Shown: positions 8,176 through 17,075, numbered from the stretch's first letter. The stretch is DNA of 36,683 nucleotides from Pseudomonadota bacterium (GCA_021805545.1 JAJZFB010000076.1:1-36683), one strand, 5' to 3'. Notes: generated from the sequence alone by a model not told the origin. Numbers and translations: made by a program.

Positions 8176-8223
8176 GCTTATGCCTGGCGCGTGGCCGCCC
8201 CGCCAGCCCCACGCGCGATACCA
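8176..8223 (-). repeat. 48-bp repeat, inverted copy of 20734-20781
   Basis: The reverse complement of 8176-8223 is identical over all 48 bases to 20734-20781. It abuts the rph remnant on one side and runs into a perfect palindrome on the other, sharing ATACCA with it. The distant copy also lies beside a palindrome with the same ATACCAACGG arm, but on its other side. It may be part of a dispersed element or a common ancestral sequence. No gene product is recognised. Confidence 0.85.
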
Positions 8224-8264
8224 ACGGCTATAAAGGATGAGTCATCCTTTATAGCCGTTGGTAT
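8218..8264. repeat. Perfect 47-bp palindrome, 23-bp arms
   Basis: Arms 8218-8240 and 8242-8264 are perfect reverse complements around a single central base. The outer ten bases, ATACCAACGG, match the arms of the palindrome at 20785-20817. The inner part (CTATAAAGGATGA) is different from the other copies. There is no T-run, so it is a poor intrinsic terminator. It belongs to the local palindrome family and marks the junction between the rph remnant and ntrX. Bases 8265-8318 hold nothing recognisable. Confidence 0.9.
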
Positions 8265-8318
8265 TACCGCCGCCCAGTTTGCCCAAGGCAACCCGGCGCG
8301 ATTTGTTGTTTGGCGCGA

Positions 8319-9713
8319 TCAGGCGCCCACCTTGTCCTCGGCCCCAATGCCAAGCTGCTTCAGCTTGCGGTGCAGCGCGCTGCGCTCCATGCCCACGAAA
8401 TTGGCGGTGCGCGAGATGTTGCCGCCAAAGCGCAAAAGCTGGGCCTGGAGATATTGTGTTTCAAACACATCGCGCGCCTCGCGCAGGGGCAGCGCCATCA
8501 AATCCGCTTGCGGGTCTATCGAAAGCGCACGGGGGGCGTGGACGGCAAGCTCGGTAGGCAGATGCCCGGCATGGAACATCTCTTCCACCTCGCTGCTGCG
8601 CATAATCATCAGCCAATCCATAACATTGCGGAGCTGGCGCACATTGCCAGGCCAGTCATGCGCCTGCAGGGCGGCAATCGCATCAGAGGCCAGCTTGCGC
8701 GCCGGCAGGCCAGAAATTTCCGCCGCGTGCTTCAAGAATATCTCGGCCAGCACGGGAATATCCTCGCGCCGCTCCTTAAGCGGCGGCACGCGCAGCGGCA
8801 CCACGGCCAGGCGGTAATATAAATCCTCGCGGAACGCGCCTTCCGCGATGGCGGCGGTCAAATCCTTCGCCGTGGTGGCCAGCACGCGAATATCCACCTT
8901 CACCCGCGTTGTGCCGCCCACGCGTTCAAAGCTCTGCTCCTGCAGCACGCGGGCAATGCGCCCCTGCGTCTCCATCGGCAACTCAGAAACCTCGTCCAGC
9001 AGCAGCGTGCCGCCATGGGCGCGCTCCAGCACGCCAATGCGCCGCGGCGTGCCCGGGCCTTCCGCGCCCGGCTCCACGCCAAACAGTTCGGCCTCGAATT
9101 TCTCCGGCGCCAGAATGGCGCAGTTCATGGCCACGAACGGTCCATCCGCCCGGCGCGAGCGGGCATGGATCATGCGCGCCACGGTTTCCTTGCCAGCCCC
9201 TGGCGGGCCAGAGATGAGCACGCGCGAGCCGGTGGGGGCAACTTTGTCGATAGCGCCACGCAGCGAGGAAATGCCGTTGCCCTCGCCCACCAGCTTCATC
9301 TCATTGCCCGCGCGCAGGCGCAGCTCTTCGTTTTCGGCCTGCAGCCGGGCATTTTCCAAGGCGCGCTTCACCACCAGCAGCAGCCGGTCGGAATTAAAGG
9401 GCTTCTCGATAAAATCATACGCGCCGCGCTGAATGGCGGCCACGGCGGTCTCGATGGTGCCATGGCCCGAGATCATCACCACCGGCACGCAGGGTTTCTC
9501 CTGGTGCAGCGCCTCCAGAATGCCAATGCCATCCAGCTTGGAGCCTTGCAGCCAGACATCGAGGATGACGAGGCTGGGGCGGCGCGCGCGGTAGGCGGCC
9601 AGCGCCTCGTCCGAGGTTCCGGCGCTGCGGGCCTCGTAGCCTTCATCCTTCAAAATCGCTTCAACAAGCAGCCGGATATCCGGCTCGTCATCGACGATCA
9701 AAATCTCGGTCAT
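8319..9713 (-). CDS. ntrX: NtrX, response regulator of the NtrY/NtrX pair
   Basis: The 464-residue regulator has a receiver domain with phospho-acceptor Asp52, then an AAA+ domain with Walker A GPPGAGKE at 169-176 and Walker B TLLLDE at 236-241. The C-terminal Fis-type helix-turn-helix ends in FVGMERSALHRKL. In place of the GAFTGA loop that contacts sigma-54 there is GVEPGAEGPGTPRR, which is normal for NtrX and suggests it does not open sigma-54 promoters. The start is ATG 9713-9711, overlapping the ntrY stop by 4 bases; the frame open above it is a shadow. It is the last gene of the dus-ntrBCYX locus. Confidence 0.95.
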   Translation of the reverse strand: MTEILIVDDEPDIRLLVEAILKDEGYEARSAGTSDEALAAYRARRPSLVILDVWLQGSKLDGIGILEALHQEKPCVPVVMISGHGTIETAVAAIQRGAYDFIEKPFNSDRLLLVVKRALENARLQAENEELRLRAGNEMKLVGEGNGISSLRGAIDKVAPTGSRVLISGPPGAGKETVARMIHARSRRADGPFVAMNCAILAPEKFEAELFGVEPGAEGPGTPRRIGVLERAHGGTLLLDEVSELPMETQGRIARVLQEQSFERVGGTTRVKVDIRVLATTAKDLTAAIAEGAFREDLYYRLAVVPLRVPPLKERREDIPVLAEIFLKHAAEISGLPARKLASDAIAALQAHDWPGNVRQLRNVMDWLMIMRSSEVEEMFHAGHLPTELAVHAPRALSIDPQADLMALPLREARDVFETQYLQAQLLRFGGNISRTANFVGMERSALHRKLKQLGIGAEDKVGA

Positions 9714-11923
9714 GCTAGCGGTAACTCCTTCAATTCCCGCGCGGCGGCCGGTTGCAACGGCAGGTACAGCGAAACCTCCGCGCCAACGCCGCCCGCGGCG
9801 GTCTTCAGCTCCAGCCACCCGCCATGGTCCTCCATGATCTTGGCGACAATGGCAAGGCCAAGCCCTGTGCCTTTCGGCTTATGGGTCACGTACGGCTCTA
9901 TCAACCGGCCCCGGTCGGCCTCGGGCAGGCCAATCCCGTCATCGGTAACCGCAAGGCAGGCCATGCCGTCTTTAAGCCCCAGCCGCAGCATAACGTGCGA
10001 TGCGCCCTCGCGCATGCGCACCGCATCGGCGGCGTTTTGGAGCAAATTGGTCAAGGCCTGGCCAATCAGGCGGCGGTCGCACACGGCGGTCAGCGGATCG
10101 CCAATCACCACCTCCCATTTGATGGAAGGATGCGCCACGCGCTGCAGCACCATGGCCTCGCGCGCCACCACTTCCAGCGCCTCGGGCCGCATTTGCGGCG
10201 CGGGCATGCGGGCAAAGGTGGAAAATTCGTCCACCATGCGGCCAATATCGCCCACATGGCGCACAATGGTCTCGGCGCATTGGGTAAAGCTCTCGGGGTC
10301 CGAGGTGATCTCTTTCGCAAAACGCCGCTTCAGCCGCTCGGCGGAGAGCTGGATGGGGGTGAGCGGGTTCTTGATTTCATGCGCGATGCGCCGCGCCACA
10401 TCGGCCCAGGCGGCCTTGCGCTGGGCGGCCAGCAGCTCGGTCACATCATCGAAGGTCACAATAAACCCGTCCGCCATGCCCAACTTCATTTCCGCCCCAA
10501 TCCGCACCAGCAGCATACGCTTGGCCATGGCCCGCCCATGCTCAATCTGCGCCACGGCCGGCCGTTCGGGGCTGGCCATCACAGCCTCGATCAATGGCGC
10601 GAATTCAGGCGCTATCTCGGCCAGATTCCGGCCAATCTGCGGCACAAGGCCGAGCCGGAGCAAGTCAGACGCGGCGCGGTTGGACAGCTCGATGCGTCCT
10701 TTGGCGTCCAGCCCGATCACACCGGCTGAAACGCCCGCCAGCACCGTCTCGGTAAACCGGCGGCGCTCCTCAAGCTGGTTGTTCACATCCAGCAGCTCGC
10801 CATGCTGCGCGGCAAGCTGCGCCGTCATGCGGTTAAAGGCGCGTGACAACCCGGCCATCTCGTCGCCCGTGGCTTTTTCCGGCACGCGCACGGAAAGATC
10901 GCCCGCCCGCACCTTTTCCGCCGCGCGGATGAGATGGCCGATGGGCTTGGCGATCTGGTTGGCGATGACAAGGCCGAAGCCGACAAGCGCCGAGAGCACC
11001 AGCAGAGACAGCACGGCGATGATGAGCGCGAAAGAGACCTCCAGCCCGGCGCGGTTTTTGGAAAGCCGCTGATACTCCGCCACCGCCTGCTGGGTTTTAT
11101 GCACATGGTCGAGAATGGCCGGGTCGATCGGCTTTTCCACCATCAGCATCAGCGGCGGTGTCATATCCAGCTTTATAACCGCCTGCTCCACCGTGCTGCC
11201 GCGCGGGGTTTCCACCGGCACCTGCCCCGCCTGGGCCAGGGCGATGGCCCGGCTATCCGGCACGCTGGCCGCCAGCCCGGCAAACAAGCCGGCCGAGGCG
11301 ATGATCTCGCCGGTCTGCGGCTGGAAGATCACCGCCTGGGTCAGCCCGCGCACCGAGGCCTGGGTGACCAGGTAGGAGGCGAACTCATTGGGGTCACCAA
11401 AAAACATCGTGCCGTTCTGCGACAAATCATTGGCCATCGCCAGCGCGTCGAGCCGGATGTCGTTGGTGTGCTCCTGCAAATAACCCTGGGCAACCTGGCT
11501 GCTTTCATCCAGCGCGGTTTGCACGCGCGCGTTGAACCAGGCCTGGATGCCGAAATTGAAGAACACGATGGCAAACACTGCCACTAATATGGCCGGCACC
11601 GCCGCCACGCCGCCAAACAGGGCCACCAGCCGCACATGCAGCCGCGCCCCCGCCGCGCCGCGCCTATGCTCCAGCAGCACGCGCGTCACGCGCCCGGCCA
11701 GCACCACCATAAGCCATAACAGCGCGGCAAAATCGGCCATAATCATGGCCACCCCCATGCCGGAATGCATGGAGAGCTTCACCCGCCCCGCCAGCACCGC
11801 GAATGAGGCGATGCCGAGCAGCAGGGCCATGGAGGCCACCAGCAAGGTGGCCACGCGGCCCAGCAGCAAATCCACCACATAGGCCATGCCTTGGCGGGGT
11901 GCGGTATCGTCAGTATCAGCCAT
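9710..11923 (-). CDS. ntrY: NtrY, membrane sensor histidine kinase
   Basis: The 737-residue inner-membrane kinase has about four N-terminal membrane helices (near 20-45, 58-80, 98-125 and, after a periplasmic region of about 150 residues, near 290-312). A HAMP segment follows (ANQIAKPIGHLIRAAEKVRAG), then a PAS domain and the kinase core with phospho-acceptor His515 in RRIAHEIKNPLTPIQL. The ATP-binding domain shows NLLQNAADAV, TDDGIGLP and GTGLGLAIV. It should phosphorylate NtrX in response to nitrogen or redox state. The start ATG 11923 has AAGGAGA about 11 bases upstream, in the 45-base gap after ntrC. Confidence 0.96.
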   Translation of the reverse strand: MADTDDTAPRQGMAYVVDLLLGRVATLLVASMALLLGIASFAVLAGRVKLSMHSGMGVAMIMADFAALLWLMVVLAGRVTRVLLEHRRGAAGARLHVRLVALFGGVAAVPAILVAVFAIVFFNFGIQAWFNARVQTALDESSQVAQGYLQEHTNDIRLDALAMANDLSQNGTMFFGDPNEFASYLVTQASVRGLTQAVIFQPQTGEIIASAGLFAGLAASVPDSRAIALAQAGQVPVETPRGSTVEQAVIKLDMTPPLMLMVEKPIDPAILDHVHKTQQAVAEYQRLSKNRAGLEVSFALIIAVLSLLVLSALVGFGLVIANQIAKPIGHLIRAAEKVRAGDLSVRVPEKATGDEMAGLSRAFNRMTAQLAAQHGELLDVNNQLEERRRFTETVLAGVSAGVIGLDAKGRIELSNRAASDLLRLGLVPQIGRNLAEIAPEFAPLIEAVMASPERPAVAQIEHGRAMAKRMLLVRIGAEMKLGMADGFIVTFDDVTELLAAQRKAAWADVARRIAHEIKNPLTPIQLSAERLKRRFAKEITSDPESFTQCAETIVRHVGDIGRMVDEFSTFARMPAPQMRPEALEVVAREAMVLQRVAHPSIKWEVVIGDPLTAVCDRRLIGQALTNLLQNAADAVRMREGASHVMLRLGLKDGMACLAVTDDGIGLPEADRGRLIEPYVTHKPKGTGLGLAIVAKIMEDHGGWLELKTAAGGVGAEVSLYLPLQPAAARELKELPLA

Positions 11924-11968
11924 GAGGGAGACTCTCCTTGAGCAGCCCCGCCAAAGCCCGTGGCACGG

Positions 11969-13429
11969 CTAGCCCACCCGGCGCTGCACGCCGATTCCGT
12001 GCTCGCGGATTTTCTTGCGCAGCGTGTTGCGGTTAAGCCCCAGCAATGCCGCGGCGCGTATCTGGTTGCCGCGTGTTTCAGCCAGGGTCATGCGAATCAG
12101 CGGGCGCTCCAGCTCGGCCAGGGCACGCTCATACAGCACGCCCTCTTCGCCGGATTCGCGTATGGCCGCCAGTAACCGGGCGATATGCCGCTCCACCACG
12201 GTGGCCATGCTGTCCGGTTCATCGCTCAGCGTGGCGTGTACGGCCGGTTCCTCGGCCACGGCAAAATCGGCCAGCTCCTGGGCCAGTATGGATTCAGTGA
12301 TGATGGGCTGCGGCACCAGGGCAGCCAGGCGGCGGATGAGGTTTTCCAGCTCGCGCACATTGCCCGGCCAGCGATAGGCCGAAAGCATGGCCATGGCCGC
12401 CTGGTCGATGGTTTTGGCCGGCAGCCCCTCGGCCTGCGCCTTGTTGAGGAAATGCTGCGCCAGCACGGGAATATCATCCGGGCGCTCGCGTAACGGGGGC
12501 AGCCGGATGGGCACCACATTCAGGCGGTAGAAGAGGTCTTCGCGGAACTGCCCGGAGCGGATGAGGGCGCGCAGATCGCGGTGGGTGGCGGCCACGATGC
12601 GCGCATTGGCGCGGATGGGCTGGCGCCCGCCCACGGTGGTGTATTCGCCTTCCTGCAGCACGCGCAGCAGGCGGGTTTGCGCCTCGGGCGGCATGTCGCC
12701 GATTTCATCCAGGAACAGCGTGCCCCCGGCGGCTTGCTCAAACCGCCCCACATGGCGGTTTGTGGCGCCGGTAAAAGCGCCGCGCTCATGGCCGAACAGC
12801 TCGGATTCAATCAGCTCGCGCGGGATGGCGGCCATGTTGATGGCCACGAACGGCCCGGCGCGGCGCCGCCCGTAATCGTGCAGGGCGCGCGCCACAAGCT
12901 CCTTGCCCGCGCCGGACTCACCGTTAATCATCACGGTAAGGTCTGTGGTGGTGAGCCGGGCGATAACGCGGTAGATTTCCTGCATGGCCGGCGAGCGGCC
13001 AATCAACGGCAGCGCGTCATCATGCCCTGGCTCGGCGGCCTTGGGCGCCTGGCCCAGCGCGATGGGCTGCTTCAGCGCGCGGTCCACCACCGCCAGCAAA
13101 TCGCCCAAATCGAACGGTTTGGGCAGATACTCGAACGCCCCGCGCTGCGTGGCCTGCACCGCGGTGGTGAGGGTGGATTGCGCGCTCATCACAATTACCG
13201 GCAGCTCCGGGCGGATACGGCGGATGCGCGGGATGAGATCCAGCCCGTTCTCATCCGGCATTATAACATCGGTAATGGCCACATCACCCTCGCCATCTTC
13301 CACCCAGCGCCACAGCGTGGCGGCCGAGGACGTGGCGCGTACCTGGTACCCAGCGCGCCCCAGCGCCTGGGTGAGCACGGTACGGATGGAGCGGTCATCA
13401 TCGGCGATGAGGATGGTGGGCAGTGTCAT
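11969..13429 (-). CDS. ntrC: NtrC, sigma-54-dependent nitrogen regulator
   Basis: The 486-residue activator has a receiver domain with Asp54 ([12 protein letters not shown]) and conserved Lys104. The AAA+ domain has Walker [10 protein letters not shown] at 169-177 and an intact GAFTGA loop at 217-222, followed by a Fis-type helix-turn-helix ([15 protein letters not shown]). It should turn on nitrogen-assimilation genes with RpoN when phosphorylated by NtrB. The C-terminus [10 protein letters not shown] is typical. It lies 16 bases after ntrB and 45 bases before ntrY. Confidence 0.97.
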   Translation of the reverse strand: MTLPTILIADDDRSIRTVLTQALGRAGYQVRATSSAATLWRWVEDGEGDVAITDVIMPDENGLDLIPRIRRIRPELPVIVMSAQSTLTTAVQATQRGAFEYLPKPFDLGDLLAVVDRALKQPIALGQAPKAAEPGHDDALPLIGRSPAMQEIYRVIARLTTTDLTVMINGESGAGKELVARALHDYGRRRAGPFVAINMAAIPRELIESELFGHERGAFTGATNRHVGRFEQAAGGTLFLDEIGDMPPEAQTRLLRVLQEGEYTTVGGRQPIRANARIVAATHRDLRALIRSGQFREDLFYRLNVVPIRLPPLRERPDDIPVLAQHFLNKAQAEGLPAKTIDQAAMAMLSAYRWPGNVRELENLIRRLAALVPQPIITESILAQELADFAVAEEPAVHATLSDEPDSMATVVERHIARLLAAIRESGEEGVLYERALAELERPLIRMTLAETRGNQIRAAALLGLNRNTLRKKIREHGIGVQRRVG

Positions 13430-13445
13430 GGGTTATTCATTGCCT

Positions 13446-14594
13446 TTAAGTGCTGCGCTCATCCGGGTCTTCGTAAACCGGCAGATGAATACGGAATTCG
13501 GTCCGCCCAGGGCGGGACTCGACATCGATGAGGCCGCCATGATCGGCGGTGATTTTGGCCACCAGCGCCAGCCCCAGGCCAGAACCCGCCGCCTTGGTGG
13601 AGATGAATGGCTCGAACAGATGGCGGCGTATGTCTTCCGGTATGCCCGGCCCGTTATCGCGCACCGAGACAAAAAGCGGCAAATTGGGCCGCGTGCCGCG
13701 CCCCGTGGCGGCGGAAAGCCGCACACCGTGCTGGAAGCCGGTGGTGATGTGAATTTCTCCATCCAGCCGCTCGGCCCCGGCAACCGCCTCGGCGGCGTTC
13801 TTAACCAGGTTGAGCAGCAGCTGAATGAGCTGGTCGCGATTGCCCAGCACATGCGGCAGCGAGGGGTCGTAGCTCTCGACGAACTTGATGCGGCTGGCAA
13901 AGCCGCTGCCCGCCAGGCGCCGCACATGCTCCAGCACGCGGTGAATATTCACCGATTGCCGCTCCAGCTTCTTCTCGCCGAAGGTTTCCATGCGCTCCAC
14001 CATGGCGCGGATGCGGTCGGCCTCGTCGCGGATGAGCACGGCCAGCTCACGGTCCTCGGCCGGGGCGCTCATTTCCAATAGCTGCGCCGCGCCGCGTATG
14101 CCGGAGAGCGGGTTTTTCACCTCATGCGCCAATATGGCCGCCATGCCGGTTATCGAGCGCGCGGCATTGCGGGCGGAAATTTGCTGGTCCAGCGCGCGGG
14201 CGGCGGATTCATCCTGCAGGGTCAGCGCCACACAGCCTGGCTGCTCCAGCACCGGGGCAGCCTGCACCGAACAGCCGCGCCGCGTCATGCGCGGGCCTTC
14301 CAGGCTGAGATCATGCTCCGAAATGGTGACCCCCGCGCGGCGGGCGCGCTCCAGCATCAGGAAGATGGGATGGTCCAGCGGCAGCAGCTCGGCGAGGTTG
14401 GTGTTGAGCAGCATGGCCTTGGACGCGCCAAAAAACTCCTCCGCCGCGTAATTCACGGCCAGAAACATATCCTGCTCATCCAGCACCGCCACGGCCAAGG
14501 GCAGCGCGCCCAAAATCTGCGCGGGGTCCAGCACCTGCTTGGCGCTGGCGTTGCGCCTGAGCAAGCCGAAGGTTTTTTTGATGCTCCCGCTCAT
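13446..14594 (-). CDS. ntrB: NtrB, nitrogen-regulation sensor kinase/phosphatase
   Basis: The 382-residue cytosolic kinase has an N-terminal PAS domain at about 25-130 and phospho-acceptor His157 in AAILAHEVKNPLSGIRG. The ATP-binding domain shows LLLNLVKNAAEA, RDNGPGIP and GSGLGLALV. It should add phosphate to or remove it from NtrC under PII control. I place the start at ATG 14594 because GAGG lies about 8 bases upstream; a start at 14681 would run 47 bases into dus. There is no membrane segment. Confidence 0.95.
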   Translation of the reverse strand: MSGSIKKTFGLLRRNASAKQVLDPAQILGALPLAVAVLDEQDMFLAVNYAAEEFFGASKAMLLNTNLAELLPLDHPIFLMLERARRAGVTISEHDLSLEGPRMTRRGCSVQAAPVLEQPGCVALTLQDESAARALDQQISARNAARSITGMAAILAHEVKNPLSGIRGAAQLLEMSAPAEDRELAVLIRDEADRIRAMVERMETFGEKKLERQSVNIHRVLEHVRRLAGSGFASRIKFVESYDPSLPHVLGNRDQLIQLLLNLVKNAAEAVAGAERLDGEIHITTGFQHGVRLSAATGRGTRPNLPLFVSVRDNGPGIPEDIRRHLFEPFISTKAAGSGLGLALVAKITADHGGLIDVESRPGRTEFRIHLPVYEDPDERST

Positions 14595-14634
14595 CTGGTG
14601 GACCTCATTGCGCGCCAGGCTTGTGCGAGGACCA

Positions 14635-15690
14635 TCATGCGGCCAGCGCCAGCTCGTCCTGGCGGACAAAGCCTTGCTCAATCAACGGGTCGTAGAACCG
14701 ATGCACCAGCGCCTCCACCTCGCGCCCGTCATCCATGCGGTTCATGGCGGCGCGGAAGGCGGCGGAGCCGCGCAGCCCCTGGCTGTACCAGGCCACATGC
14801 TTGCGCCCCAGCCGCACCCCGGCACCCTCGCCAAAATACGAGCGCACGGCGCGGTAATGGTTGAGCAGAATCTCCTTCTGCGCGGCAAGGCCAGGGGCGG
14901 GAATGGTCTGCCCCGTGGTGAGGTAATGGATGACCTGCCGCAAAAACCACGGGCGGCCATAAGAGCCGCGCCCGATCATCACCCCATCGGCGCCCGAGCG
15001 GCGCAGCGCCTCTTCAGCCTTTTGCTCGGTGGTTATGTCGCCATTGACGATAACGGGCAGTTTGGTCACGGCCTTTACATTGGCGATGAAATCCCAATCG
15101 GCCACGCCCTCGTAAAATTGCTGGCGCGTGCGGCCATGCACGGTAAGCATCTGGATGCCGGATTGCTCCGCAATGCGGGCCAGGCTGGGCGCGTTCAGGC
15201 TGTTATGGTCCCAGCCCATGCGCATTTTCAGCGTCACCGGCACCTCCACGGCGCGGGCGGTGGCCTCTAATATGCGCCCGGCCAGTGCCTCATCGCGCAT
15301 CAGCGAGGAGCCGGCGAGCTGACCGATCGCCACTTTTTTCACCGGGCAGCCGAAATTAATGTCGATGAGGTCCGCCCCCAGCCCCACGGCGATTTTCGCC
15401 GCCTCGGCCATGGCCTGCGGGTCGCAGCCCGCGAGCTGCACCGAGGACGGGCCGCCGCCCGAAACAACCTCCGCCATGCACAGGGTTTTGCGGTTTTCCC
15501 GTACCATGGCCCAGGAGGCGATCATCTCCGAGACCACAAGCCCGGCGCCCTGCTCTTTCACCAGCGCGCGGAAGGGCCGGTCCGTCACGCCAGACAGCGG
15601 GGCAAGAATGACCGGCTGCGCCAGCGTAACCTGGTGCCTGCCGCGGCCCAGCGTGATAGGTTTGATTCTCGGGGAAAAGTCGCTGCTCAT
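14635..15690 (-). CDS. dusB: tRNA-dihydrouridine synthase (NifR3 family)
   Basis: This 351-residue flavoenzyme reduces specific uridines in the tRNA D-loop. It shows LAPLSGVTDRPFR at 30-42, INFGCPVKKV with the conserved cysteine at 115, VNGDI, and the FMN-phosphate contact GRGSYGRPW. In alphaproteobacteria a nifR3/dus gene usually heads the ntrBC operon, as here; ntrB follows after 40 bases. The start ATG 15690 lies just after the divergent spacer shared with ispF. I saw no clear sigma-70 pair for the operon in that 103-base spacer. Confidence 0.95.
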   Translation of the reverse strand: MSSDFSPRIKPITLGRGRHQVTLAQPVILAPLSGVTDRPFRALVKEQGAGLVVSEMIASWAMVRENRKTLCMAEVVSGGGPSSVQLAGCDPQAMAEAAKIAVGLGADLIDINFGCPVKKVAIGQLAGSSLMRDEALAGRILEATARAVEVPVTLKMRMGWDHNSLNAPSLARIAEQSGIQMLTVHGRTRQQFYEGVADWDFIANVKAVTKLPVIVNGDITTEQKAEEALRRSGADGVMIGRGSYGRPWFLRQVIHYLTTGQTIPAPGLAAQKEILLNHYRAVRSYFGEGAGVRLGRKHVAWYSQGLRGSAAFRAAMNRMDDGREVEALVHRFYDPLIEQGFVRQDELALAA

Positions 15691-15793
15691 GATTTGGGCA
15701 AATTACTGCCCCGGCCTGCCGCGCGCAATGTCCTGAATGCACAAAGGTTGACGCTTCCATGCCAAACCGTACATCTGCGGTGAGAGGTGAGTG

Positions 15794-16291
15794 ATGATGA
15801 TTCCCCGGATTGGGACCGGTTTTGACGTACACGCCCTGGCAGAAGGGCGCAAAATGATCATTTGCGGGGTGGAAATCCCGTATGAGAAAGGCCTGGCGGG
15901 CCATTCGGATGCCGATGTGGGCATCCATGCGCTATGCGACGCCATTTACGGCGCGCTGGCGGAGGGCGATATTGGCCGCCATTTTCCGCCCAGCGAGACG
16001 ACCTGGAAAGACGCGGACAGCGCCCGGTTTTTGCGCCATGCGGCGGACCGCATAAAGGCGCGCGGCGGGCGGCTGGCCAATGCCGACATCACCATTATCT
16101 GCGAGCGGCCCAAGATAAAGCCCCATGCGGCGGCCATGCAGGCACGGCTGGCGGCGCTGCTGGGCGTGGCGGAGGGACGCATTTCGGTAAAAGCCACCAC
16201 CACCGAGCAGCTTGGCTTTACCGGGCGCGGCGAAGGTATTGCCGCCCAGGCAGCGGTGATGGTGCTGGTGCCGGATGATGAGAAATTTTAA
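15794..16291 (+). CDS. ispF: 2-C-methyl-D-erythritol 2,4-cyclodiphosphate synthase
   Basis: The 165-residue enzyme closes the cyclodiphosphate ring in the non-mevalonate isoprenoid pathway. Zn ligands Asp11, His13 and His45 are all visible in GTGFDVHAL and [19 protein letters not shown], and the [15 protein letters not shown] tail motif is present. It is a stand-alone IspF; the IspD partner fused to it in many alphaproteobacteria is absent. The start is uncertain among GTG 15791, ATG 15794 and ATG 15797; GAGAGG at 15782-15787 fits 15794 best. Confidence 0.96.
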   Translation: MMIPRIGTGFDVHALAEGRKMIICGVEIPYEKGLAGHSDADVGIHALCDAIYGALAEGDIGRHFPPSETTWKDADSARFLRHAADRIKARGGRLANADITIICERPKIKPHAAAMQARLAALLGVAEGRISVKATTTEQLGFTGRGEGIAAQAAVMVLVPDDEKF

Positions 16292-16421
16292 CAAAGTTTC
16301 AAGAAAGCTGCAGTATCACGCCTTGTACGCCTATATGTGTGTAGAAAATTACATCACGGCCCGCAAAATTTCATCGCTGCACTGCGAAATCACGACTGCC
16401 CCGCCGGGATTTCTTCCCGTA

Positions 16422-16427
16422 TATAAT
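16422..16427 (+). promoter_or_regulatory. -10 box (TATAAT) of the candidate small RNA
   Basis: A perfect TATAAT lies 7 bases before the first predicted stem of the small RNA. No convincing -35 sits at the right distance (CCCCGC region), so the promoter may need an activator. The 130 bases between ispF and this box contain no reading frame. Confidence 0.5.
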
Positions 16428-16433
16428 CGGCCC

Positions 16434-16512
16434 ATAGGTTGAGTTTACTCGCCTATTTTCTTGGACGTTTCCTCCCTAAACTTGGCGGCGCATTATTGCG
16501 CCGCCTTTTTTT
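16434..16512 (+). ncRNA. Candidate small RNA with an exposed CCTCCC (anti-Shine-Dalgarno) loop
   Basis: Three hairpins stand in a row behind a perfect -10 box. The first is ATAGG-ttgagtttactcg-CCTAT at 16434-16456, with GAG/CTC pairing inside it. The second is GTTT-cctccct-AAAC at 16467-16481, which shows CCTCCC in its 7-base loop. The third is a strong GC hairpin followed by seven Ts (16484-16512). Alphaproteobacterial small RNAs that display CCUCC-type loops bind ribosome-binding sites of many mRNAs; this architecture is the same in principle. No ORF fits the stretch. Expression and exact ends are unknown. Confidence 0.65.
16484..16512 (+). terminator. Rho-independent terminator of the small RNA
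   Basis: A perfect 8-bp stem (GGCGGCGC/GCGCCGCC) with the 6-base loop attatt is followed by seven Ts. This is the clearest intrinsic terminator in the window. Confidence 0.9.
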
Positions 16513-16575
16513 CGCCTGGATTTGGGACCCTTAAGACACCGGCTGAGTAGGGTTTTGTTCATGTGCCCCGGAAGC

Positions 16576-16753
16576 GGAACCTGCCTGCAAACGCGCCCTG
16601 GTGAGTCGCATGGCGGGGATTTTCGAGCACCGGAGCGGAGCGTATTTACACCAACGGCCATTGAGCATGCCCGTTGGTGTAAAGTACATGAGCACCGGCG
16701 CGCAGAAAATCGCCGCCATGCGGCCACCGGAGTAGAGTTTGCGGGCAGGTTCC
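16576..16753. repeat. 178-bp long-hairpin repeat with a CCAACGG core
   Basis: The two halves are imperfect reverse complements over about 82 bases each. The outer ends GGAACCTGCC (16576-16585) and GGCAGGTTCC (16744-16753) are perfect. The centre is a perfect 13-bp stem, TTTACACCAACGG (16645-16657) with CCGTTGGTGTAAA (16671-16683), around a 13-base loop containing GCATGC. It lies between the small RNA and the end of ssrA. The structure resembles a miniature inverted-repeat element or a large REP-type palindrome. Short open frames across it are by-products of the symmetry. Confidence 0.8.
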
Positions 16754-16754
16754 A

Positions 16755-17075
16755 GTGGGGGGCTTCTGTTGCCCGGTGCCCCCCGAACCGCGCTTAGCTG
16801 TTTTTAGGCAGCGACAGCGAATGCAACGTTGTTATCGTTCGCATTTAAGATATAGCCCGATAACGGCGGTACAATGCCGGGCAAAAGATGGGTCTTTACC
16901 ACACGTGTCGAGTCTGTTTCGCCCCCATAACCCTGAAGCGCCCCGATGACGAAGCAGCCTTGGCTGCGTAGTCTGAATCGGGCCGCTCAAATCATGGTGG
17001 AGGCGCCGGGTACTGCCCCCGGGTCCACAATGTTTATTCCACGCACCGTTTATCACCATAGCCGGCAAGCCGGCA
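16755..17075 (-). ncRNA. ssrA: Transfer-messenger RNA, circularly permuted two-piece type
   Basis: On the minus strand the acceptor piece comes first and ends in CGCCTCCACCA at 16995. An intervening segment of about 68 bases follows. The coding piece begins GGGGGCG at 16926; its first seven bases pair with the acceptor CGCCTCC (one G-U). The tag frame at 16842-16804 reads ANDNNVAFAVAA then stop, with the typical hydrophobic AVAA degradation end. A GGGGGG/CCCCCC hairpin at 16757-16784 closes the coding piece. The tmRNA rescues stalled ribosomes with SmpB. This permuted form is the rule in alphaproteobacteria. The outer ends are approximate. Confidence 0.92.

Noticed and set aside
8218-8264. 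Perfect palindrome as the ntrX terminator
   Set aside because: There is no T-run on either side, the centre is a single base, and the arms belong to a repeat family.
9015-11072. 685-codon open frame opposite ntrX/ntrY
   Set aside because: It is antisense to two clear genes and has low-quality composition.
16522-16797. 91-codon frame, and its minus-strand partner, between the small RNA and ssrA
   Set aside because: Both frames cross the 178-bp palindrome and part of ssrA, so their coding look comes from symmetry.
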